A stretch of 64,000 nt of DNA from Desulfatirhabdium butyrativorans DSM 18734 (GTDB lineage: Bacteria > Desulfobacterota > Desulfobacteria > Desulfobacterales > Desulfatirhabdiaceae), in contig NZ_KE386989.1 in the NCBI RefSeq assembly GCF_000429925.1, positions 1 to 64,000 on the forward strand, given 5' to 3'. The first letter of the stretch is position 1. Each line of letters starts with the position of its first letter. The position numbers were made by a program, and so were the translations under genes. Positions 56,576-64,000 of this stretch are shown here, piece by piece. The notes under the pieces are model-generated. The model saw only the letters and a program-made list of their open reading frames with translations, was not told the DNA's origin and did not search any database.

Positions 56576-57427
56576 TCAGCCGCTGCCGACGGAGAGCCCC
56601 GCCTCGATCATCAGGGGCAGCAGCACGCTGCGGCTTTCCGCCCCGGCCTCATCGGGCATGTCGGTATAGGGATAGAGTTCGAGGCTCACCGGTCCGTCAT
56701 AACCGAGGGATTTCATGCTGCGGAAAACCGATCTGAAATCGATGGCGCCTTTTCCGGCGATGAGGTGCCGGTGGGCGCGATCGGCGCCGATGTCTTCGAT
56801 ATGCATGTGGCCGATCCAGGGAAAGAGCGTTTCCATCGCCTCGGCGGGGTCTTCCCCGGCGCAGAAGAAATGACCGATATCGAAGTTCAGGCCGATCCAC
56901 TGCGAGCGGATGGGCCGGATGAATTCGAGAAATTCGCCGGTTCGCTCCAGCAGCAGATGGGGCTCGGGTTCGATCAGCAGCTTGACCCCAAGGGATTCGG
57001 CAAGCGGCGCCACCCGATCCAGCCCGCTGTAGAAGCGTTCGATGGCCTCGGCCCTGTCCTGATCGCCCAGCGGCCCTCCCGGTGGAACGGAGATGTTGGC
57101 GCAACCCAGCCGTTTGGCCAGCCGAAGGCACTGCTCGGTATGGGCGATGCGGATGGCCCTCCTTTCGGCTTCGGGCTCGATCCAGGAAGGCAGGTAGGTG
57201 TCGCCCACGGCGAAAAGCGTGAAGCTGTTGAGGTTGGTAACCTTCAGCGCATGCCGGTGCAGCAAGTTGGCCAGCCGCTCGATTGCGGCATCGTCATAAT
57301 CGGGGGGATAGAGATGCGGCCGGTCGCACATGATCTCGATACCCGAAAATCCCAGTGCCGCGATGCGGGCAATCGATTCTTCGAGAGAATACTTGGTATA
57401 GGCGTTGGTGCTGTATCCGAAAATCAT
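56576..57427 (-). CDS. Sugar phosphate isomerase/epimerase family TIM-barrel protein
   Basis: 283 aa. AP endonuclease 2-type TIM barrel. Metal-binding pattern visible in LIEPEPHLLL, NFDIGHFFCAGED and GHMHIEDIG, with SLELYPY near the end. ATG 57427 (MIFGYSTNAY) has AAGGAAAG upstream and replaces the longer frame to 57490. Members isomerise or epimerise sugars or inosose; which one is not deducible. It is a lone minus-strand gene, convergent with the TPR gene and divergent from mdtA. Confidence 0.85.
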   Translation of the reverse strand: MIFGYSTNAYTKYSLEESIARIAALGFSGIEIMCDRPHLYPPDYDDAAIERLANLLHRHALKVTNLNSFTLFAVGDTYLPSWIEPEAERRAIRIAHTEQCLRLAKRLGCANISVPPGGPLGDQDRAEAIERFYSGLDRVAPLAESLGVKLLIEPEPHLLLERTGEFLEFIRPIRSQWIGLNFDIGHFFCAGEDPAEAMETLFPWIGHMHIEDIGADRAHRHLIAGKGAIDFRSVFRSMKSLGYDGPVSLELYPYTDMPDEAGAESRSVLLPLMIEAGLSVGSG

Positions 57428-57498
57428 GGTGTTCTTTCCTTGTTCTGGATACCGGCTTTCGCCGGGGTGACGGGAACCGGGTTCAGTCAAATGCCGGG

Positions 57499-57567
57499 TT
57501 TTTGTTCAGGCGCCATGCCGGGCATTATGGTTCCGGATAGCGCCATAGTCAAACCCTATATCGTGCC
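57499..57567. repeat. Family A ends before the hairpin array
   Basis: A right end TTTTTGTTCAGGCGCC at 57499-57512 and a left end TCGTGCCTGACGCGC at 57561-57575 that runs straight into the first hairpin unit. This is the second place where family A termini meet TGACG hairpin units. Confidence 0.6.
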
Positions 57568-57923
57568 TGACGCGCACGCAGTGCGCACATGACGGCTGCG
57601 CAGCAGCCACCTGACGTCGCGAAGCGACTCATGACGCTGCGAAGCAGCACCTGACGCCCACGCAGTGGGCACATGACGGCTGCGCAGCAGCCACCTGACG
57701 CCGCGAAGCGGCACATGACGCTGCGAAGCAGCACCTGACGCCGCGAAGCGGCACCTGACGCCCACGAAGTGGGCACATGACGTCGCGAAGCGACTCATGA
57801 CGCCGCGAAGCGGCACCTGACGCCCACGCAGTGCGCACATGACGGCTGCGCAGCAGCCACTTGACGTCGCGAAGCGGCACATGACGCTGCGAAGCAGCAC
57901 CTGACGCCCACGCAGTGGGCAAG
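57568..57923. repeat. Tandem array of 17 mini-hairpins (TGACG units, 20/22 bp)
   Basis: Each unit is TGACG + stem + GAA or GCA loop + complementary stem + a 4-nt spacer (CACC, CACA, CTCA, CACT or CAAG). Stems are 4 or 5 bp and change in a compensated manner: CGCAC/GTGCG (1), GCTGC/GCAGC (3), TCGC/GCGA (2, plus one TCGC/GCGG wobble), CTGC/GCAG (3), CCCAC/GTGGG (3, plus one CCCAC/GTGCG mismatch) and CCGC/GCGG (3). Unit length is 20 for 4-bp stems and 22 for 5-bp stems, with no gap. A further TGACGCC begins at 57924. The array lies between divergent genes. Confidence 0.95.
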
Positions 57924-57963
57924 TGACGCCACTGCCGTTCACGAATCGGGGTGGTGGTGGGTT

Positions 57964-58045
57964 AGCGATTGTGACGATTACGATTACGACAACGACAACG
58001 ATAGCGATAGCGATAGCGATTAGGACAACGACAACGATAGCGATA
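57964..58045. repeat. Hexanucleotide repeat directly before mdtA
   Basis: Units GATTAC, GACAAC and GATAGC in tandem, ending 5 nt before ATG 58051. It replaces the position where a ribosome-binding site would be expected. Confidence 0.85.
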
Positions 58046-58050
58046 TTCCG

Positions 58051-59253
58051 ATGATGCAGACATTTTCCCCCGTTCCCCCCCGCAAACGAATCCAAGTCTT
58101 CTGGTTCGTTGCCGTACCGGTCCTTGTCCTGATTGCAGGGGCCTATGTTTTCTTCAGCAGCCGGGCGCCTGCGGCCGACAAGGAAGCCAAAGGGGCCAAG
58201 CGTGTCGCGCCGGTGAGCGTCGCAGCGGCCAGGCTGGCCGATGTCGGCATCTACATTCCCGCGCTCGGTTCCGTCGTTTCCCTCAACACCGTTCAGGTCA
58301 AATCCCGGGTAGACGGCCAGTTGATGGAAATCCATTTCCGGGAAGGGCAGATCGTCCGCGCCGGAGATCTGCTCGCCACCATCGACCCGAGGCCTTTTCA
58401 GGTCCAGTTGACCCAGGCTGAAGGGCAGATGGCCCGGGATCAGGAGCTGCTGAAAAACGCCCGTCTCGACGAACGGCGCTACCAGGTGCTCTGGGAGCAG
58501 GATTCCATTTCCAGGCAGCAGCTCGATACCCAGCAGGCGCTCGTGCGGCAATACGAAGCCGCGGTCAAAATCGATCAGGGGCTCATCGACAGCGCCCGGC
58601 TGCAGTTGACCTACTGCCGGATCACGGCGCCCGCGGGAGGCCGGGTGGGCCTGCGGCAGATCGATCCGGGAAACATGGTCCATGCCGGGGACACCACGCC
58701 GCTTGTGGTCATCACCCAGATTCAGCCCATCTCCGTAGTGTTTTCCATTCCGGAGGACAGTCTTCCGCAAGTGATGCAGCAGTTGAAAACCGGATCCCGC
58801 ATGCAGGTCGAGGCTTACGACCGGGAGCAGAAGGTGAAGCTTGCCTTGGGCGAGCTGCTCACCCTCGACAACCAGATCGATCCGACAACCGGAACCCTCA
58901 AGCTCAAAGCCCTTTTCCCCAACGAAGATCAGGCGCTTTTCCCCAACCAGTTCGTCAACGTCCGCCTGCTCGTCGAGGTCCGGAAGAACGCCCTCGTCGT
59001 GCCAGCCGCTGCCGTCCAGAGCGGCCAGCAGGGAACCTTCGTCTATGCCGTGCCGGACGGGCGCACGGCAGCCATCCGGCCCATTCAAACCGGTGTGACG
59101 CAGGGAGAGGATACGGTGATCGTCTCGGGCCTTTCGCCGGGTGATATGGTCGTTGTGGAAGGAGCTGAAGGACTCCGGGACGGCAGCCAGGTGGCTGTCC
59201 AACAGGCCGGGGCCGCCCTTCCCCAAAAACCCGCTGCAGGATCGGCTCCATGA
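58051..59253 (+). CDS. mdtA: RND efflux membrane-fusion protein, MdtA type
   Basis: 400 aa periplasmic adaptor of an RND pump. N-terminal membrane anchor ([20 protein letters not shown], ~16-35), barrel-sandwich/lipoyl half ([34 protein letters not shown]), coiled-coil hairpin, [20 protein letters not shown], and a beta-barrel domain ([15 protein letters not shown]). MdtA type fits since two different RND pump genes follow. ATG 58051 (or 58054) has no Shine-Dalgarno; the hexamer tract directly precedes it. It overlaps mdtB by 4 nt. Confidence 0.92.
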   Translation: MMQTFSPVPPRKRIQVFWFVAVPVLVLIAGAYVFFSSRAPAADKEAKGAKRVAPVSVAAARLADVGIYIPALGSVVSLNTVQVKSRVDGQLMEIHFREGQIVRAGDLLATIDPRPFQVQLTQAEGQMARDQELLKNARLDERRYQVLWEQDSISRQQLDTQQALVRQYEAAVKIDQGLIDSARLQLTYCRITAPAGGRVGLRQIDPGNMVHAGDTTPLVVITQIQPISVVFSIPEDSLPQVMQQLKTGSRMQVEAYDREQKVKLALGELLTLDNQIDPTTGTLKLKALFPNEDQALFPNQFVNVRLLVEVRKNALVVPAAAVQSGQQGTFVYAVPDGRTAAIRPIQTGVTQGEDTVIVSGLSPGDMVVVEGAEGLRDGSQVAVQQAGAALPQKPAAGSAP

Positions 59254-62200
59254 ATGTTTCCCGGATCTTCATCCTGCGGCCGGTTGCCACCACGCTGCTG
59301 ATGATCGCCATCCTGCTGGCAGGGGCCGCAGCCTATCACCAGTTGCCCGTCTCGGCCCTGCCGCAGGTGGATTATCCGACCATCCAGGTGCGCACGTTCT
59401 ATCCGGGCGCAAGCCCCGATGTGATGGCTACATCCGTCAGCGCACCGCTCGAGCGCCAGTTCGGCCAGATGCCCGGCCTGACCCAGATGACATCCACCAG
59501 CTCCTCCGGCAGCTCCGTCATCACCCTGCAGTTCAGCCTGGATCTCAGCCTGGATGTCGCGGAACAGGAAGTGCAGGCAGCCATCAACGCCGGTTACACG
59601 TTTCTGCCCAAGGATCTGCCAAGCCCGCCCGTCTACAGCAAGGTCAATCCGGCCGATGCACCCATCCTCACCCTTGCCTTGAGTTCCCGATCCATGCCCC
59701 TGCCGCAGGTGGAAGACCTTGCGGATACGCGGCTTGCCCAGAAAATCGCCCAGTTGTCCGGGGTTGGCATGGTGAGCATCAGCGGCGGGCAGCGGCCTGC
59801 CGTTCGCATCCATGCCAATCCGACGGCCCTGGCCGCCTATGGCCTGAGCCTGGAAGACCTGCGCAGCGCCATCGTCGCGGCCAACGTCAACCAGGCCAAG
59901 GGTGGATTCGACGGCCCCCGCCAGGCCTACATCATCGGCGCCAACGACCAGCTTTACAGCAGCAGGGACTTCAGCTCCCTCATCATCGCCTGGCGGAACG
60001 GCTCTGCCATTCATCTGTCGGATGTGGCCGAGGTGATCGACAGCGCGGAAAATCTCCATCAGGCAGCCTGGATGAACGAAGAGCCGGCCGTCATCGTCAA
60101 CATTCAGCGCCAGCCGGGCGCCAATGTCATCGAGGTGGTGGATCGGATCAAGAAACTGCTGCCGCAACTGCAGGCCGCCCTGCCTGCTGCCATCACCGTT
60201 TCGGTGCTCACCGACCGGACGACCACCATCCGCGCCTCGGTCGAGGATGTGCAGTTCGAGCTGATGCTCGCCGTCGTGCTGGTGGTTCTCGTCATTTTCC
60301 TGTTCCTGCGAAACCTTGCCGCCACCACCATCCCCAGCGTCGCCGTTCCCCTGTCCCTGATCGGCACTTTCGGGGTGATGGTCCTGCTCGGTTTCAGCCT
60401 GAACAACCTCACCCTGATGGCCCTGACCATTTCCACAGGCTTTGTGGTGGATGACGCCATCGTCATGATCGAGAACATCGCCCGGTACGTGGAGCAGGGG
60501 GAGCAGCCGCTGCAGGCCGCGCTCAAGGGCGCGAAACAGATCGGCTTCACCATCCTGTCGCTCACGGTCTCGCTCATCGCCGTACTCATCCCGCTGCTGT
60601 TCATGGGCGATGTGGTCGGAAGGCTCTTCCGGGAGTTTGCCGTGACCCTCGGTGTGACCATTCTCATCTCCGCCGTCGTCTCGCTCACCCTGACCCCGAT
60701 GATGTGCGCCCGGATCCTCAAATACACGCCCGAAGAACAGCAGGGCTGGTTCTATCACGCATCGCAGCGCATGTTCGATCGGATCATCGCCGGATACGGG
60801 AAAACCCTGCAGGTCGTGCTGCGCCACCAGCCCCTGACCATCGCCGTTGCCGTGGCGACCCTCGTTCTGACGGTGGCACTCTACATCGTCGTACCCAAGG
60901 GATTTTTCCCGGTCCAGGACACCGGCGTCATCCAGGGCATTTCGGAAGCGCCCCAGTCCATTTCCTTCCCGGCCATGGCCGAACGGCAGCAGGCCCTTGC
61001 CCGGGCCATCCTGAAGCACCCTGCCGTGGAGAGCCTCTCGTCCTTCATCGGTGTGGACGGCACCAACACGACGCTGAACAGCGGCAGAATCCTGATCAAC
61101 CTCAAACCGCTTGCCGAGCGAAACGCCAGCGCAGCCGAAATCATCCGGGAGTTGCAGCCGCGACTGGATGCGATCAGCGGTATCACCCTCTTCATGCAAC
61201 CGGTGCAGGATCTCACTGTCGATGCCCGCATCAGCCGGACCCAGTTCCAATACACCCTCGAAGACCCCAACACGGCCGAACTGATGAGCTGGGCGCCCCG
61301 GGTCATCGAGGCCCTGAAGGCCCGGCCGGAGCTGGCCGACGTCAGCAGCGACCAGCAGGATCAGGGCCTGCGCGTGGGCCTGGTGATCGACCGGAACACC
61401 GCAGCCCGTTTCGGCATCAGCACCCAGGCCATCGACGATACCCTCTACGATGCCTTCGGCCAGCGGCAGATATCGACCATTTTCACGGAGCTCAATCAGT
61501 ACCGCGTCATCCTGTCCCTCAAACCCGATTTCCGGAAGGATCCGGATGCGTTTTCATCGATCTATCTCAAGGGAAGTGCCGCCGGGCCCGTTCCGCTTTC
61601 GGCCATCAGCCGGATCGAAACATCGACCGGGCCGCTGGTCATCAACCGGCAGGGACAGTTTCCGGCCGTGACCGCAAGCTTCAATCTGGCCCCCGGCGTA
61701 TCCCTTGGCGGCGCCGTCGGCGCCGTGGAAGAAACCCTTCGGCGGATGCAGTTGCCGGCCAGCATCCAGGGCCGTTTTCAGGGAACGGCGGAAGCCTTCC
61801 AGACCTCGCTGACCCACGAGCCGCTGTTGATTCTGGCCGCACTGATCACGGTGTATATCGTCCTTGGGGTGCTCTACGAGAGCTTCATCCACCCGGTGAC
61901 CATCCTCTCCACCCTGCCCTCCGCCGGCGTAGGCGCGGTGCTGTCGCTCATGCTGTTCCGAACGGAGCTCGGGGTCATCGCCGTCATCGGGATCATCCTG
62001 CTGATCGGTATCGTCAAGAAAAACGGGATCATGATGGTGGATTTCGCGCTCGAGGCCGAACGCGTGGAGGGCAAGCCTCCGGAGGAGGCGATTTTTCAGG
62101 CCTGCCTGCTGCGGTTCCGGCCGATCATGATGACCACGATGGCGGCCCTGCTGGGCGCACTGCCGCTGGCCCTCGGCAGGGGTGTCGGCGCCGAGCTGCG

Positions 62201-62363
62201 AAGGCCGCTCGGGATCGCCATCGTGGGCGGGCTCATCATCAGCCAGGTGCTGACCCTGTATACGACACCGGTGATCTATCTGGCCTTTGACAGGCTGACC
62301 CGGCGAAACCGGCACACACCACAGGCCGTTTCTCCCAACGGAGCTGCGGAGGCCCTCCCGTGA
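59250..62363 (+). CDS. mdtB: RND efflux pump inner-membrane subunit, MdtB type
   Basis: 1037 aa, full length. Twelve transmembrane segments and two large periplasmic loops. [20 protein letters not shown] start, [16 protein letters not shown] (TM4 proton-relay region with Asp-Asp), and a C-terminal [14 protein letters not shown] with Lys. MdtB and MdtC form a heterotrimer driven by proton import. The stop overlaps the next gene's start. No outer-membrane TolC homologue is visible before the window ends. Confidence 0.94.
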   Translation: MNVSRIFILRPVATTLLMIAILLAGAAAYHQLPVSALPQVDYPTIQVRTFYPGASPDVMATSVSAPLERQFGQMPGLTQMTSTSSSGSSVITLQFSLDLSLDVAEQEVQAAINAGYTFLPKDLPSPPVYSKVNPADAPILTLALSSRSMPLPQVEDLADTRLAQKIAQLSGVGMVSISGGQRPAVRIHANPTALAAYGLSLEDLRSAIVAANVNQAKGGFDGPRQAYIIGANDQLYSSRDFSSLIIAWRNGSAIHLSDVAEVIDSAENLHQAAWMNEEPAVIVNIQRQPGANVIEVVDRIKKLLPQLQAALPAAITVSVLTDRTTTIRASVEDVQFELMLAVVLVVLVIFLFLRNLAATTIPSVAVPLSLIGTFGVMVLLGFSLNNLTLMALTISTGFVVDDAIVMIENIARYVEQGEQPLQAALKGAKQIGFTILSLTVSLIAVLIPLLFMGDVVGRLFREFAVTLGVTILISAVVSLTLTPMMCARILKYTPEEQQGWFYHASQRMFDRIIAGYGKTLQVVLRHQPLTIAVAVATLVLTVALYIVVPKGFFPVQDTGVIQGISEAPQSISFPAMAERQQALARAILKHPAVESLSSFIGVDGTNTTLNSGRILINLKPLAERNASAAEIIRELQPRLDAISGITLFMQPVQDLTVDARISRTQFQYTLEDPNTAELMSWAPRVIEALKARPELADVSSDQQDQGLRVGLVIDRNTAARFGISTQAIDDTLYDAFGQRQISTIFTELNQYRVILSLKPDFRKDPDAFSSIYLKGSAAGPVPLSAISRIETSTGPLVINRQGQFPAVTASFNLAPGVSLGGAVGAVEETLRRMQLPASIQGRFQGTAEAFQTSLTHEPLLILAALITVYIVLGVLYESFIHPVTILSTLPSAGVGAVLSLMLFRTELGVIAVIGIILLIGIVKKNGIMMVDFALEAERVEGKPPEEAIFQACLLRFRPIMMTTMAALLGALPLALGRGVGAELRRPLGIAIVGGLIISQVLTLYTTPVIYLAFDRLTRRNRHTPQAVSPNGAAEALP

Positions 62364-64000
62364 ACGTTTCGGCCGTTTTCATCCGAAGGCCCGTGGCCAC
62401 CACCCTGCTCACGATCGGGCTGGTGCTCTCCGGGATCGTTTCCTTCCGGCTGCTGCCTGTATCCCCATTGCCGCAGGTGGATTTTCCGACCATCCAGGTG
62501 ACGGCATCCCTGCCCGGGGCCGATCCGGAGACCATGTCCACCTCCGTTGCCGCGCCGCTCGAGCGGCAGTTCGGCCGGATCGCGGGCGTCACGGAAATGA
62601 CATCGGCCAGTTACCGCGGCTCCACCAGCATCACCCTGCAGTTCGATCTGAGCCGCGACATCGACGGCGCGGCCCGGGACGTTCAGGGCGCCATCAACGC
62701 CGCCCGGGGCGATCTGCCCCCCAATCTGCCGAGCAACCCCTCCTACCGGAAGGTCAATCCGTCGGATGCGCCCATTCTCATTCTGTCTCTGACCTCGGAC
62801 ACCCTGACCAAAGCCCGGCTCTATGACGTCGCCTCCACCATCCTGCAGCAGCGCCTCTCGCAGATCGATGGGGTGGGCCAGATTTTCGTGGGAGGCGGCT
62901 CGCTGCCTGCCGTGCGCGTGGCGCTCAATCCCCTGAAACTGAGCCAATACGGCATCGGGCTGGAGAAAGTCCGCGCCTTTCTGGCGGGCACCAATGTCAA
63001 CCGGCCCAAGGGAAACGTTTCTTCGGGTAACCGGGTCTGGGAAATCGACACCAACGACCAGCTCCGCGAGGCAAGGGACTACCTGCCGCTGGTCATCACC
63101 TACCGATCCGGGGCGGCCGTCCGGCTTGCCGATGTGGCCGAAGTGACGGATTCCGTGGAGGATGTGCGCGCAGCCGGCATGGTCAACGGAAAACCGGCCG
63201 TAATGCTCATCATCCGGCGCCAGCCCGGCGCCAACATCATCGAAACCGTGGACAATGTCCGACGCCTCCTGCCGCATCTGCAGGCGGCCATTCCCCGAGC
63301 CATCGACCTGTCGGTGACCCTCGATCGCTCGCCGCCGATCCGCGGTTCCCTGCGGGATGTCGGCTGGACGCTGGTGGTATCCGGCATTCTCGTGATCCTC
63401 GTGGTGTTCTGGTTTCTGCGAAACCTCCGGGCCACGCTCATTCCGGCCGTAGCCATAACCGTATCGATCATCGGCACCTTCAGCGTCATGTATCTTTCCG
63501 GATACAGCCTGAACAATCTGTCGCTCATGGCCATGACGATTGCCACCGGTTTCGTGGTGGACGATGCCATCGTCGTGCTGGAAAACATCACCCGCTACCG
63601 GGAAATGGGCCAATCCCCAATGCATGCCGCTCTGAGCGGATCACGGGAAATCGCATTCACCGTTCTTTCGATGAGCGTCTCGCTCATCGCCGTCTTCATT
63701 CCGATCCTGCTGATGGGCGGGATGGTGGGAAGGCTGTTTCGCGAATTCGCCGTCATCCTCTCCGTTGCGATCCTGATATCGCTGGTAGTTTCCCTCACCC
63801 TGACACCGATGATGTCGGCAAGGCTGCTGCGACTGGAAAAGCGGGCGGTCCACGGCATGCTCTACCGAGCCAGCGAGGCGATGTTCGACTGGATGCAGGG
63901 TGCCTACCGGAAAACGCTCCGCTGGGCCATCGGGCATGCAGCGCTCATGCTTGCGCTCATGCTCTTCATGGTCGGGCTCAATGTCTGCCTCTTCATTGTT
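62360..64000 (+). CDS. mdtC: RND efflux pump inner-membrane subunit, MdtC type (partial, runs off the window)
   Basis: Starts with GTG 62360 overlapping the mdtB stop, and continues through the window edge; 547 codons are seen. The same domain order as Mdt[21 protein letters not shown], the porter loop, [16 protein letters not shown]. It differs throughout from MdtB, so it is a distinct paralogue and not a duplication artefact. The second half is outside the window. Confidence 0.93.
   Translation, partial: MNVSAVFIRRPVATTLLTIGLVLSGIVSFRLLPVSPLPQVDFPTIQVTASLPGADPETMSTSVAAPLERQFGRIAGVTEMTSASYRGSTSITLQFDLSRDIDGAARDVQGAINAARGDLPPNLPSNPSYRKVNPSDAPILILSLTSDTLTKARLYDVASTILQQRLSQIDGVGQIFVGGGSLPAVRVALNPLKLSQYGIGLEKVRAFLAGTNVNRPKGNVSSGNRVWEIDTNDQLREARDYLPLVITYRSGAAVRLADVAEVTDSVEDVRAAGMVNGKPAVMLIIRRQPGANIIETVDNVRRLLPHLQAAIPRAIDLSVTLDRSPPIRGSLRDVGWTLVVSGILVILVVFWFLRNLRATLIPAVAITVSIIGTFSVMYLSGYSLNNLSLMAMTIATGFVVDDAIVVLENITRYREMGQSPMHAALSGSREIAFTVLSMSVSLIAVFIPILLMGGMVGRLFREFAVILSVAILISLVVSLTLTPMMSARLLRLEKRAVHGMLYRASEAMFDWMQGAYRKTLRWAIGHAALMLALMLFMVGLNVCLFIV

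Noticed and set aside
57568-57923. CRISPR array
   Set aside because: Units are 20-22 bp with no unique spacers of 30+ bp and no cas genes nearby; each unit is itself a hairpin.

Overview
The window looks like a chromosomal segment of an anaerobic, Gram-negative, sulfate-reducer-like bacterium of the Desulfobacterota (Desulfobacteraceae-like). This is inferred from the gene mix: a ferredoxin-dependent 2-oxoacid oxidoreductase, Acr3 arsenite efflux, a two-partner sigma54 signalling pair, a type II secretion cluster of delta-proteobacterial type, RND efflux and the tig-clpP-clpX-lon block. Many intergenic tandem-repeat tracts fit the same picture. No rRNA gene is present, so the assignment is not proven.

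Layout. 425-6745 (+) is a compact catabolic operon: ALDH7-type dehydrogenase, Glu/Leu-type amino acid dehydrogenase, 2-oxoacid:ferredoxin oxidoreductase alpha and beta-gamma fusion, and an ornithine-cyclodeaminase family enzyme. Together they could carry lysine through piperideine-6-carboxylate and 2-aminoadipate to glutaryl-CoA. Inverted copies of a ~148-bp repeat bracket the operon. 6793-11220 (-) is a decayed defence island with remnants of HsdM, Fic, DUF499, an AlbA_2/RecG-like protein, TrlF and HsdR. Upstream of these and apparently intact are an AAA ATPase and a DUF4276 protein (11217-13140). 13515-18340 (+) holds arsR-acr3 and a histidine kinase/NtrC-type regulator pair. 18320-29369 carries single metabolic and envelope genes: a flavin disulfide reductase, a double CDP-alcohol phosphotransferase, a DsbC-like thioredoxin, BKACE, an FMN reductase, a fosmidomycin-type MFS pump, a VanX-like dipeptidase and an acyl-CoA synthetase. 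29811-36455 (-) is recB/recD, split by a vapBC toxin-antitoxin insert that is flanked by a duplicated recB 3' end. 37137-41382 (-) holds an Hsp70-like protein, a hydrolase and a DUF433/DUF5615 pair. 41638-47569 (-) is lon, clpX, clpP and tig. A tRNA-Leu(UAG) gene at 47939-48025 precedes gspM-N-C-D-E, a yidD-like lipoprotein gene and a TPR gene (48174-56541, +). An isomerase (-) and mdtABC-type RND efflux genes (58051 to the window end, +) finish the window.

The most unusual content is non-coding. A 17-unit tandem array of 20/22-bp mini-hairpins with compensated stems lies at 57568-57923. A dispersed family of elements shares GTGCCTGAACG-type terminal inverted repeats, and one of the two long copies has gained a small hairpin array of the same TGACG type. 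Heptanucleotide, octanucleotide and hexanucleotide tandem tracts recur in gene-flanking positions. One 16-copy heptad tract sits between two competing start codons and the body of gspD, which suggests frame-switching control of the secretin.
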